From: Hippophae tibetana
Lineage: Eukaryota > Streptophyta > Magnoliopsida > Rosales > Elaeagnaceae
NCBI GenBank assembly: GCA_037013495.1
Contig: CM072801.1
Location: 37,188,001 to 37,252,000, forward strand
Length of the DNA stretch: 64,000 bases
Reading direction: 5' to 3'
Shown: positions 38,195 through 49,766 of the stretch, one piece after another
Layout of the letters: every line of letters begins with the position of its first letter
Position numbering within the stretch: the first letter of the stretch is position 1
The notes under the pieces: generated by a model
Database searches by the model: none
What the model was told of the DNA's origin: nothing
What the model saw: only the letters and a program-made list of their open reading frames with translations
Translations under genes and position numbers: made by a program

Positions 38195-39481
38195 TGGTAT
38201 CAAAGCCTTGGTTGCTGAAAATATGTAATTTATCTTCATATATGTATTTTTTTGAATTTTACATTTAAAAAAAAACTTTGTCCATTGAATTTTATATGCT
38301 TTCATAAGTCAAAATCACAATGAAAGATAGATATTTGTATACCAAGTCTTGTGTTTTCTTTCAATTTTGTTGTCATTATTTTGTCTTTCGATTTAATTTC
38401 CTAGTTTTCATTAAATTCTTTGTACCTTCTTCATGATTTATGTTTTTTGTGGTCATCCTATCTTTGTTCTTGAAAAAACCTTAGAGCTACTCCAGTTCGC
38501 GATTTCAATCAAATCTAGGTTACTAATATGGGTTGCTACTTTAAACTGTTGTAACTTTTAATTGGTTTATCGAAATGACTATTATAATCAATCAAATCGT
38601 TGCTCTTTCTATTCCAAACACACACTCACAGAAAAGTTTATTTATCGGAATCGGTTAACCAAAATTACTTCGTTTACACTACTTGCCAACCTCAAATAGT
38701 TAGGTGGCTTCTTATTGTGTTGTTTTCTGTTCTTGTTCTTTTGGGTTCCAATTTGATCATCTTAACCCTGTTCTAAGCAATTTAATCATTCTTAATCGTT
38801 GAGTTCCTATGTTGCCGCCAAAAGGGTCCGCATCATTTGGTATCAAAGCCTTGGTTGCTGAAAATATGTAATTTATCTTCATATATGTATTTTTTTGAAT
38901 TTTACATTTAAAAAAAAACTTTGTCCATTGAATTTTATATGCTTTCATAAGTCAAAATCACAATGAAAGATAGATATTTGTATACCAAGTCTTGTGTTTT
39001 CTTTCAATTTTGTTGTCATTATTTTGTCTTTCGATTTAATTTCCTAGTTTTCATTAAATTCTTTGTACCTTCTTCATGATTTATGTTTTTTGTGGTCAAC
39101 CTATCTTTGTTCTTGAAAAAACCTTAGAGCTACTCCAGTTCGCGATTTCAATCGAAACTAGGTTACTAATATGGGTTGCAACTTTAAACTGTTGTAACTT
39201 TTAATTGGTTTATCGAAATGACTATTATAATCAATCAAATCGTTGCTCTTTCTATTCCAAAAACACGCTCACAAAAAAGTTTATTTATCGGAATCGGTTA
39301 ACCAAAATTACTTCGTTTACACTACTTGCCAACCTCAAGTAGTTAGGTGGCTTCTTATTGTGTTGTTTTCCGTTCTTGTTCTTTTGGGTTCCAATTTGAT
39401 CATCTTAACCTTGTTCTAAGCAATTTAATCATTCTTAATCGTTGAGTTCCTATGTTGTCCGCCAAAAGGTTCCGCATCATT
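38195..39481 (+). repeat. Aberrant two-monomer insert (f/e hybrid plus e)
   Basis: The unit at 38195 has f-like sequence before and at the anchor (AATAAATTT, GTCCGCCAAATGG). After it the unit has e-like sequence (ATTTATC, a long A-run, TTATATGC, CACAATGAAAG). A second e unit follows at 38838. The switch point lies between about 38,190 and 38,229. The insert breaks the regular a-f order. Confidence 0.8.
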
Positions 39482-42052
39482 TGGTATCAAATCCTTGGTT
39501 GCTGAAAATATGTAATTTATCTTCATATATGTATTTTTTTGAATTTTACATTTAAAAAAAACTTTGTCCATTGAATTTTATATGCTTTCATAAGTCAAAA
39601 TCACAATGAAAGATAGATATTTGTATACCAAGTCTTGTGTTTTCTTTCAATTTTGTTGTCATTATTTTGTCTTTCGATTTAATTTCCTAGTTTTCATTAA
39701 ATTCTTTGTACCTTCTTCATGATTTATGTTTTTTGTGGTCAACCTACCTTTGTTCTTGAAAAAACCTTAGAGCTACTCCAGTTCGCGATTTCAATCAAAT
39801 CTAGGTTACTAATATGGGTTGCTACTTTAAACTGTTGTAACTTTTAATTGGTTTATCGAAATGACTATTATAATCAATCAAATCGTTGCTCTTTCTATTA
39901 CAAAAACACGCTCACAGAAAAGTTTATTTATCGGAATCGGTTAACCAAAATTACTTCGTTTACACTACTTGCCAACCTCAAATAGTTACGTGGCTTCTTA
40001 TTGCGTTGTTTTCTGTTCTTGTTCTTTGGGTTCCAATTTGATCATCTTAACCCTATTCTAAGCAATTTCATCATTCTTAATCGTTGAGTTCCTATGTTGT
40101 CCGCCAAATGGTTCCGCATCATTTGGTATCAAAGCCTTGGTTGCTGAAAATATGTAATATATCTTCATATATGTATTTTTTTGAATTTTACATTTAAAAA
40201 AACTTTGTCCATAGAATTTTTCTATTCTTTCATAAGTCAAAATCTTAAAGAAAGATAGATATTTGTATACCAAGTCTTGTGTTTTCTTTCAATTTTGTTG
40301 TCATTATTTTGTCTTTCGATTTAATTTCCTAGTTTTCATTAAATTCTTTGTACCTTCTTCATGATTTATGTTTTTTGTGGTCAACCTATCTTTGTTCTTG
40401 AAAAAACCTTAGAGCTACTCCAGTTCGCGATTTCAATCGAAACTAGGTTACTAATATGGGATGCAACTTTAAACTGTTGTAACTTTTAATTGGTTTATCG
40501 AAATGACTATTATAATCAATTAAATCGTTGCTCTTTTGATTCCAAAAACACGCTCAAAGAAAAGTTTATTTATCGGAATCAGTTAACCAAAATTACTTCG
40601 TTTACACTACTTGATAACCTCAAATAGTTAGGTGGCTTCTTATTGCGTTGTTTTCTATTCTTGTTCTTTTGGGTTCCAATTTCATCATCTTTACCCTGTT
40701 CTAAGCAATTTAATCATTCTTAATCGTTGAGTTCCTATGTTGTCCGCCAAAAGGTTCCACATCATTTGGTATCAAAGCCTTGGTTGCTGAAAATATGTAA
40801 TATATCTTCATATATGTATTTTTTTGAATTTTACATTTAAAAAAACATTGTCCATTGAATTTTCCTATTCTATCATAAGTCAAAATCTTAAAGCAAGATA
40901 GATATTTGTATACCAAGTCTTGTGTTTTGTTTCAATTTTTTTGTCATAATTTTGTCTTTCGATTTAATTTCCTAGTTTTCTTTAAATTCTTTGTACCTTC
41001 TTCATGATTTATGTTTTTTGTGGTCAACCTATCTTTGTTCTTGAAAAAACCTTAGAGCTACTCCAGTTCGCGATTTCAATCAAAACTAGGTTACTAATAT
41101 GGGTTGCAACTTTAAACTGTTGTAACTTTTAATTGGTTTATCGAAATGACTATAATAATCAATCAAATCGTTGCTCTTTCGATTCCAAAAACACGCTCAA
41201 AGAAAAGTTTATTTATCAGAATCGGTTAACCAAAATTACTTCGTTTACGCTACTTGCCAACCTCAAATAGTTACGTGGCTTCTTATTGCGTTGTTTTCTG
41301 TTCTTTTTCTTTCGGGTTCCAATTTGATCATCTTAACCCTGTTCTAAGAAATTTAATCATTCTTAATCGTTGAGTTCCTATGTTGTCCGCCAAATGGTTC
41401 CGCATCATTTGGTATCAAAGCCTTGGTTGCTGAAAATATGTAATATATCTTCATATATGTATTTTTTTGAATTTTACATTTAAAAAAACTTTGTCCATTG
41501 AATTTTCCTATTCTATCATAAGTCAAAATCTTAAAGAAAGATAGATATTTGTATACCAAGTCTTGTGTTTTCTTTCAATTTTGTTGTCATTATTTTGTCT
41601 TTCGATTTAATTTCCTAGTTTTCATTAAATTCTTTGTACCTTCTTCATGATTTATGTTTTTTGTGGTCAACCTATCTTTGTTCTTGAAAAAACCTTAGAG
41701 CTACTCCAGTTCGCGATTTCAATCAAATCTAGGTTACTAATATGGGTTGCTACTTTAAACTGTTGTAGATTTTAATTGGTTTATCGAAATGACTATTATA
41801 ATCAATCAAATCGTTGCTCTTTCTATTCCAAAAACACGCTCACAAAAAAGTTTATTTATCGGAATCGGTTAACCAAAATTACTTCGTTTACACTACTTGC
41901 CAACCTCAAGTAGTTAGGTGGCTTCTTATTGTGTTGTTTTCCGTTCTTGTTCTTTTGGGTTCCAATTTGATCATCTTAACCTTGTTCTAAGCAATTTAAT
42001 CATTCTTAATCGTTGAGTTCCTATGTTGTCCGCCAAAAGGTTCCGCATCATT
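39482..42052 (+). repeat. Partial six-monomer HOR (a-b-c-d only)
   Basis: The anchors are 39482 (a), 40124 (b), 40767 (c) and 41410 (d). The next unit at 42053 is again a, so e and f are missing. It shares the rare GGGATGCAAC (40,458) with copy III (46,887). The d unit has ATATATC where the d units of the full copies have ATATAAC. Confidence 0.85.
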
Positions 42053-42694
42053 TGGTATCAAATCCTTGGTTGCTGAAAATATGTAATTTATCTTCATATA
42101 TGTATTTTTTTGAATTTTACATTTAAAAAAAACTTTGTCCATTGAATTTTATATGCTTTCATAAGTCAAAATCACAATGAAAGATAGATATTTGTATACC
42201 AAGTCTTGTGTTTTCTTTCAATTTTGTTGTCATTATTTTGTCTTTCGATTTAATTTCCTAGTTTTCATTAAATTCTTTGTACCTTCTTCATGATTTATGT
42301 TTTTTGTGGTCAACCTACCTTTGTTCTTGAAAAAACCTTAGAGCTACTCCAGTTCGCGATTTCAATCAAATCTAGGTTACTAATATGGGTTGCTACTTTA
42401 AACTGTTGTAACTTTTAATTGGTTTATCGAAATGACTATTATAATCAATCAAATCGTTGCTCTTTCTATTACAAAAACACGCTCACAGAAAAGTTTATTT
42501 ATCGGAATCGGTTAACCAAAATTACTTCGTTTACACTACTTGCCAACCTCAAATAGTTACGTGGCTTCTTATTGCGTTGTTTTCTGTTCTTGTTCTTTGG
42601 GTTCCAATTTGATCATCTTAACCCTATTCTAAGCAATTTCATCATTCTTAACCGTTGAGTTCCTATGTTGTCCGCCAAATGGTTCCGCATCATT
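42053..42694 (+). repeat. HOR copy II, monomer type a (642 bp)
   Basis: Diagnostic bases, in order: AAATCC after the anchor, TAATTTATC, an A8 run, TTATATGC, CACAATGAAAG, CCTACCTTTG, CAAATCTAGG, TTGCTACTTT, CTATTACAAAAAC and CTCACAG. The same unit is at 34338, 39482, 45910 and 49767. TTATATGC removes the start of the 68-codon shadow ORF on the - strand. Confidence 0.88.
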
Positions 42695-43337
42695 TGGTAT
42701 CAAAGCCTTGGTTGCTGAAAATATGTAATATATCTTCATATATGTATTTTTTTGAATTTTACATTTAAAAAAACTTTGTCCATAGAATTTTTCTATTCTT
42801 TCATAAGTCAAAATCTTAAAGAAAGATAGATATTTGTATACCAAGTCTTGTGTTTTCTTTCAATTTTGTTGTCATTATTTTGTCTTTCGATTTAATTTCC
42901 TAGTTTTCATTAAATTCTTTGTACCTTCTTCATGATTTATGTTTTTTGTGGTCAACCTATCTTTGTTCTTGAAAAAACCTTAGAGCTACTCCAGTTCGCG
43001 ATTTCAATCGAAACTAGGTTACTAATATGGGTTGCAACTTTAAACTGTTGTAACTTTTAATTGGTTTATCGAAATGACTATTATAATCAATTAAATCGTT
43101 GCTCTTTTGATTCCAAAAACACGCTCAAAGAAAAGTTTATTTATCGGAATCAGTTAACCAAAATTACTTCGTTTACACTACTTGATAACCTCAAATAGTT
43201 AGGTGGCTTCTTATTGCGTTGTTTTCTATTCTTGTTCTTTTGGGTTCCAATTTCATCATCTTTACCCTGTTCTAAGCAATTTAATCATTCTTAATCGTTG
43301 AGTTCCTATGTTGTCCGCCAAAAGGTTCCACATCATT
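42695..43337 (+). repeat. HOR copy II, monomer type b (643 bp)
   Basis: It is preceded by AATTTCATCATTC. Diagnostic bases are GTCCATAGAATTTTTC, CTTAAAGAAAG, CAATCGAAACTAGG, CAATTAAATCG, CTTTTGATTCC, GGAATCAGTTAACC, CTTGATAACC and TTTCATCATCTTTACC. The same unit is at 34980, 40124, 46552 and 50409. Close relatives are at 32409 and 27910. Confidence 0.88.
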
Positions 43338-43980
43338 TGGTATCAAAGCCTTGGTTGCTGAAAATATGTAATATATCTTCATATATGTATTTTTTTGAAT
43401 TTTACATTTAAAAAAACATTGTCCATTGAATTTTCCTATTCTATCATAAGTCAAAATCTTAAAGCAAGATAGATATTTGTATACCAAGTCTTGTGTTTTG
43501 TTTCAATTTTTTTGTCATAATTTTGTCTTTCGATTTAATTTCCTAGTTTTCTTTAAATTCTTTGTACCTTCTTCATGATTTATGTTTTTTGTGGTCAACC
43601 TATCTTTGTTCTTGAAAAAACCTTAGAGCTACTCCAGTTCGCGATTTCAATCAAAACTAGGTTACTAATATGGGTTGCAACTTTAAATTGTTGTAACTTT
43701 TAATTGGTTTATCGAAATGACTATAATAATCAATCAAATCGTTGCTCTTTCGATTCCAAAAACACGCTCAAAGAAAAGTTTATTTATCAGAATCGGTTAA
43801 CCAAAATTACTTCGTTTACGCTACTTGCCAACCTCAAATAGTTACGTGGCTTCTTATTGCGTTGTTTTCTGTTCTTTTTCTTTCGGGTTCCAATTTGATC
43901 ATCTTAACCCTGTTCTAAGAAATTTAATCATTCTTAATCGTTGAGTTCCTATGTTGTCCGCCAAATGGTTCCGCATCATT
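43338..43980 (+). repeat. HOR copy II, monomer type c (643 bp)
   Basis: Diagnostic bases are TTCCACATC before the anchor, then AAACATTGTCC, CCTATTCTATC, AAAGCAAGATAG, TTTTGTTTCAA, GTCATAATTTTG, GACTATAATAATC, TATCAGAATCGG, TACGCTACTTG and CTTTCGGGTTCC. The same unit is at 35623, 40767, 47195 and 51052. Relatives are at 28553, 33052, 56836 and 60695. Confidence 0.88.
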
Positions 43981-44622
43981 TGGTATCAAAGCCTTGGTTG
44001 CTGAAAATATGTAATATAACTTCATATATGTATTTTTTTGAATTTTACATTTAAAAAAACTTTGTCCATTGAATTTTCCTATTCTATCATAAGTCAAAAT
44101 CTTAAAGAAAGATAGATATTTGTATACCAAGTCTTGTGTTTTCTTTCAATTTTGTTGTCATTATTTTGTCTTTCGATTTAATTTCCTAGTTTTCATTAAA
44201 TTCTTTGTACCTTCTTCATGATTTATGTTTTTTGTGGTCAACCTATCTTTGTTCTTGAAAAAACCTTAGAGCTACTCCAGTTCGCGATTTCAATCAAATC
44301 TAGGTTACTAATATGGGTTGCTACTTTAAACTGTTGTAGATTTTAATTGGTTTATCGAAATGACTATTATAATCAATCAAATCGTTGCTCTTTCTATTCC
44401 AAAAACACGCTCACAAAAAAGTTTATTTATCGGAATCGGTTAACCAAAATTACTTCGTTTACACTACTTGCCAACCTCAAGTAGTTAGGTGGCTTCTTAT
44501 TGTGTTGTTTTCCGTTCTTGTTCTTTTGGGTTCCAATTTGATCATCTTAACCCTGTTCTAAGCAATTTAATCATTCTTAATCGTTGAGTTCCTATGTTGC
44601 CGCCAAAAGGGTCCGCATCATT
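43981..44622 (+). repeat. HOR copy II, monomer type d (642 bp)
   Basis: Diagnostic bases are TAATATAACTTC, CCTATTCTATC, CTTAAAGAAAG, TTGTAGATTTTAATTGG, CTCACAAAAAAG, CAAGTAGTTAGG and TGTTTTCCGTTC. The same unit is at 36266, 47838 and 51695. The unit at 41410 is a close relative. Confidence 0.88.
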
Positions 44623-45266
44623 TGGTATCAAAGCCTTGGTTGCTGAAAATATGTAATTTATCTTCATATATGTATTTTTTTGAATTTTACATTTAAAAAA
44701 AAACTTTGTCCATTGAATTTTATATGCTTTCATAAGTCAAAATCACAATGAAAGATAGATATTTGTATACCAAGTCTTGTGTTTTCTTTCAATTTTGTTG
44801 TCATTATTTTGTCTTTCGATTTAATTTCCTAGTTTTCATTAAATTCTTTGTACCTTCTTCATGATTTATGTTTTTTGTGGTCATCCTATCTTTGTTCTTG
44901 AAAAAACCTTAGAGCTACTCCAGTTCGCGATTTCAATCAAATCTAGGTTACTAATATGGGTTGCTACTTTAAACTGTTGTAACTTTTAATTGGTTTATCG
45001 AAATGACTATTATAATCAATCAAATCGTTGCTCTTTCTATTCCAAACACACACTCACAGAAAAGTTTATTTATCGGAATCGGTTAACCAAAATTACTTCG
45101 TTTACACTACTTGCCAACCTCAAATAGTTAGGTGGCTTCTTATTGTGTTGTTTTCTGTTCTTGTTCTTTTGGGTTCCAATTTGATCATCTTAACCCTGTT
45201 CTAATAAATTTAATCATTCTTAATCGTTGAGTTCCTATGTTGTCCGCCAAATGGTTCCGCATCATT
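44623..45266 (+). repeat. HOR copy II, monomer type e (644 bp)
   Basis: Diagnostic bases are TTGCCGCCAAAAGGGTCC before the anchor, then TAATTTATC, an A9 run, TTATATGC, CACAATGAAAG, GGTCATCCTATC, CAAACACACACTCACAG and GTTCTAATAAATTT. The same unit is at 36908, 48480 and (partly) 52337. Its downstream half closely matches the x-to-y interval of the 15-19 kb dimers, so dimer-derived sequence was recruited into this HOR. Confidence 0.88.
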
Positions 45267-45909
45267 TGGTATCAAAGCCTTGGTTGCTGAAAATATGTAA
45301 TATATCTTCATATATGTATTTTTTTGAATTTTACATTTAAAAAAACTTTGTCCATAGAATTTTTCTATTCTTTCATAAGTCAAAATCTTAAAGAAAGATA
45401 GATATTTGTATACCAAGTCTTGTGTTTTCTTTCAATTTTGTTGTCATTATTTTGTCTTTCGATTTAATTTCCTAGTTTTCATTAAATTCTTTGTACCTTC
45501 TTCATGATTTATGTTTTTTGTGGTCAACCTATCTTTGTTCTTGAAAAAACCTTAGAGCTACTCCAGTTCGCGATTTCAATCGAAACTAGGTTACTAATAT
45601 GGGTTGCAACTTTAAACTGTTGTAACTTTTAATTGGTTTATCGAAATGACTATTATAATCAATCAAATCGTTGCTCTTTCTATTCCAAAAACACGCTCAC
45701 AAAAAAGTTTATTTATCGGAATCGGTTAACCAAAATTACTTCGTTTACACTACTTGCCAACCTCAAGTAGTTAGGTGGCTTCTTATTGTGTTGTTTTCCG
45801 TTCTTGTTCTTTTGGGTTCCAATTTGATCATCTTAACCTTGTTCTAAGCAATTTAATCATTCTTAATCGTTGAGTTCCTATGTTGTCCGACAAAAGGTTC
45901 CGCATCATT
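45267..45909 (+). repeat. HOR copy II, monomer type f (643 bp)
   Basis: Diagnostic bases are AATAAATTT and AAATGGTTCC before the anchor, then GTCCATAGAATTTTTC, CAATCGAAACTAGG, CTCACAAAAAAG, CAAGTAGTTAGG and AACCTTGTTC leading into the next a. It resembles b in its first half and d in its second, so it is itself a likely recombinant. The same unit is at 49124, with a partly converted version at 37552. Confidence 0.85.
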
Positions 45910-48900
45910 TGGTATCAAATCCTTGGTTGCTGAAAATATGTAATTTATCTTCATATATGTATTTTTTTGAATTTTACATTTAAAAAAAACTTTGTCCATT
46001 GAATTTTATATGCTTTCATAAGTCAAAATCACAATGAAAGATAGATATTTGTATACCAAGTCTTGTGTTTTCTTTCAATTTTGTTGTCATTATTTTGTCT
46101 TTCGATTTAATTTCCTAGTTTTCATTAAATTCTTTGTACCTTCTTCATGATTTATGTTTTTTGTGGTCAACCTACCTTTGTTCTTGAAAAAACCTTAGAG
46201 CTACTCCAGTTCGCGATTTCAATCAAATCTAGGTTACTAATATGGGTTGCTACTTTAAACTGTTGTAACTTTTAATTGGTTTATCGAAATGACTATTATA
46301 ATCAATCAAATCGTTGCTCTTTCTATTACAAAAACACGCTCACAGAAAAGTTTATTTATCGGAATCGGTTAACCAAAATTACTTCGTTTACACTACTTGC
46401 CAACCTCAAATAGTTACGTGGCTTCTTATTGCGTTGTTTTCTGTTCTTGTTCTTTGGGTTCCAATTTGATCATCTTAACCCTATTCTAAGCAATTTCATC
46501 ATTCTTAATCGTTGAGTTCCTATGTTGTCCGCCAAATGGTTCCGCATCATTTGGTATCAAAGCCTTGGTTGCTGAAAATATGTAATATATCTTCATATAT
46601 GTATTTTTTTGAATTTTACATTTAAAAAAACTTTGTCCATAGAATTTTTCTATTCTTTCATAAGTCAAAATCTTAAAGAAAGATAGATATTTGTATACCA
46701 AGTCTTGTGTTTTCTTTCAATTTTGTTGTCATTATTTTGTCTTTCGATTTAATTTCCTAGTTTTCATTAAATTCTTTGTACCTTCTTCATGATTTATGTT
46801 TTTTGTGGTCAACCTATCTTTGTTCTTGAAAAAACCTTAGAGCTACTCCAGTTCGCGATTTCAATCGAAACTAGGTTACTAATATGGGATGCAACTTTAA
46901 ACTGTTGTAACTTTTAATTGGTTTATCGAAATGACTATTATAATCAATTAAATCGTTGCTCTTTTGATTCCAAAAACACGCTCAAAGAAAAGTTTATTTA
47001 TCGGAATCAGTTAACCAAAATTACTTCGTTTACACTACTTGATAACCTCAAATAGTTAGGTGGCTTCTTATTGCGTTGTTTTCTATTCTTGTTCTTTTGG
47101 GTTCCAATTTCATCATCTTTACCCTGTTCTAAGCAATTTAATCATTCTTAATCGTTGAGTTCCTATGTTGTCCGCCAAAAGGTTCCACATCATTTGGTAT
47201 CAAAGCCTTGGTTGCTGAAAATATGTAATATATCTTCATATATGTATTTTTTTGAATTTTACATTTAAAAAAACATTGTCCATTGAATTTTCCTATTCTA
47301 TCATAAGTCAAAATCTTAAAGCAAGATAGATATTTGTATACCAAGTCTTGTGTTTTGTTTCAATTTTTTTGTCATAATTTTGTCTTTCGATTTAATTTCC
47401 TAGTTTTCTTTAAATTCTTTGTACCTTCTTCATGATTTATGTTTTTTGTGGTCAACCTATCTTTGTTCTTGAAAAAACCTTAGAGCTACTCCAGTTCGCG
47501 ATTTCAATCAAAACTAGGTTACTAATATGGGTTGCAACTTTAAATTGTTGTAACTTTTAATTGGTTTATCGAAATGACTATAATAATCAATCAAATCGTT
47601 GCTCTTTCGATTCCAAAAACACGCTCAAAGAAAAGTTTATTTATCAGAATCGGTTAACCAAAATTACTTCGTTTACGCTACTTGCCAACCTCAAATAGTT
47701 ACGTGGCTTCTTATTGCGTTGTTTTCTGTTCTTTTTCTTTCGGGTTCCAATTTGATCATCTTAACCCTGTTCTAAGAAATTTAATCATTCTTAATCGTTG
47801 AGTTCCTATGTTGTCCGCCAAATGGTTCCGCATCATTTGGTATCAAAGCCTTGGTTGCTGAAAATATGTAATATAACTTCATATATGTATTTTTTTGAAT
47901 TTTACATTTAAAAAAACTTTGTCCATTGAATTTTCCTATTCTATCATAAGTCAAAATCTTAAAGAAAGATAGATATTTGTATACCAAGTCTTGTGTTTTC
48001 TTTCAATTTTGTTGTCATTATTTTGTCTTTCGATTTAATTTCCTAGTTTTCATTAAATTCTTTGTACCTTCTTCATGATTTATGTTTTTTGTGGTCAACC
48101 TATCTTTGTTCTTGAAAAAACCTTAGAGCTACTCCAGTTCGCGATTTCAATCAAATCTAGGTTACTAATATGGGTTGCTACTTTAAACTGTTGTAGATTT
48201 TAATTGGTTTATCGAAATGACTATTATAATCAATCAAATCGTTGCTCTTTCTATTCCAAAAACACGCTCACAAAAAAGTTTATTTATCGGAATCGGTTAA
48301 CCAAAATTACTTCGTTTACACTACTTGCCAACCTCAAGTAGTTAGGTGGCTTCTTATTGTGTTGTTTTCCGTTCTTGTTCTTTTGGGTTCCAATTTGATC
48401 ATCTTAACCCTGTTCTAAGCAATTTAATCATTCTTAATCGTTGAGTTCCTATGTTGCCGCCAAAAGGGTCCGCATCATTTGGTATCAAAGCCTTGGTTGC
48501 TGAAAATATGTAATTTATCTTCATATATGTATTTTTTTGAATTTTACATTTAAAAAAAAACTTTGTCCATTGAATTTTATATGCTTTCATAAGTCAAAAT
48601 CACAATGAAAGATAGATATTTGTATACCAAGTCTTGTGTTTTCTTTCAATTTTGTTGTCATTATTTTGTCTTTCGATTTAATTTCCTAGTTTTCATTAAA
48701 TTCTTTGTACCTTCTTCATGATTTATGTTTTTTGTGGTCATCCTATCTTTGTTCTTGAAAAAACCTTAGAGCTACTCCAGTTCGCGATTTCAATCAAATC
48801 TAGGTTACTAATATGGGTTGCTACTTTAAACTGTTGTAACTTTTAATTGGTTTATCGAAATGACTATTATAATCAATCAAATCGTTGCTCTTTCTATTCC

Positions 48901-49766
48901 AAACACACACTCACAGAAAAGTTTATTTATCGGAATCGGTTAACCAAAATTACTTCGTTTACACTACTTGCCAACCTCAAATAGTTAGGTGGCTTCTTAT
49001 TGTGTTGTTTTCTGTTCTTGTTCTTTTGGGTTCCAATTTGATCATCTTAACCCTGTTCTAATAAATTTAATCATTCGTAATCGTTGAGTTCCTATGTTGT
49101 CCGCCAAATGGTTCCGCATCATTTGGTATCAAAGCCTTGGTTGCTGAAAATATGTAATATATCTTCATATATGTATTTTTTTGAATTTTACATTTAAAAA
49201 AACTTTGTCCATAGAATTTTTCTATTCTTTCATAAGTCAAAATCTTAAAGAAAGATAGATATTTGTATACCAAGTCTTGTGTTTTCTTTCAATTTTGTTG
49301 TCATTATTTTGTCTTTCGATTTAATTTCCTAGTTTTCATTAAATTCTTTGTACCTTCTTCATGATTTATGTTTTTTGTGGTCAACCTATCTTTGTTCTTG
49401 AAAAAACCTTAGAGCTACTCCAGTTCGCGATTTCAATCGAAACTAGGTTACTAATATGGGTTGCAACTTTAAACTGTTGTAACTTTTAATTGGTTTATCG
49501 AAATGACTATTATAATCAATCAAATCGTTGCTCTTTCTATTCCAAAAACACGCTCACAAAAAAGTTTATTTATCGGAATCGGTTAACCAAAATTACTTCG
49601 TTTACACTACTTGCCAACCTCAAGTAGTTAGGTGGCTTCTTATTGTGTTGTTTTCCGTTCTTGTTCTTTTGGGTTCCAATTTGATCATCTTAACCTTGTT
49701 CTAAGCAATTTAATCATTCTTAATCGTTGAGTTCCTATGTTGTCCGCCAAAAGGTTCCGCATCATT
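45910..49766 (+). repeat. Six-monomer HOR copy III (a-f), 3,857 bp
   Basis: The anchors are 45910, 46552, 47195, 47838, 48480 and 49124. Every anchor is exactly 3,857 bp after its counterpart in copy II. Differences seen by eye are few: GTCCGACAAAAGG at about 45890, GGGATGC at 46887 and CATTCGTAATCG near 49074. Confidence 0.9.
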
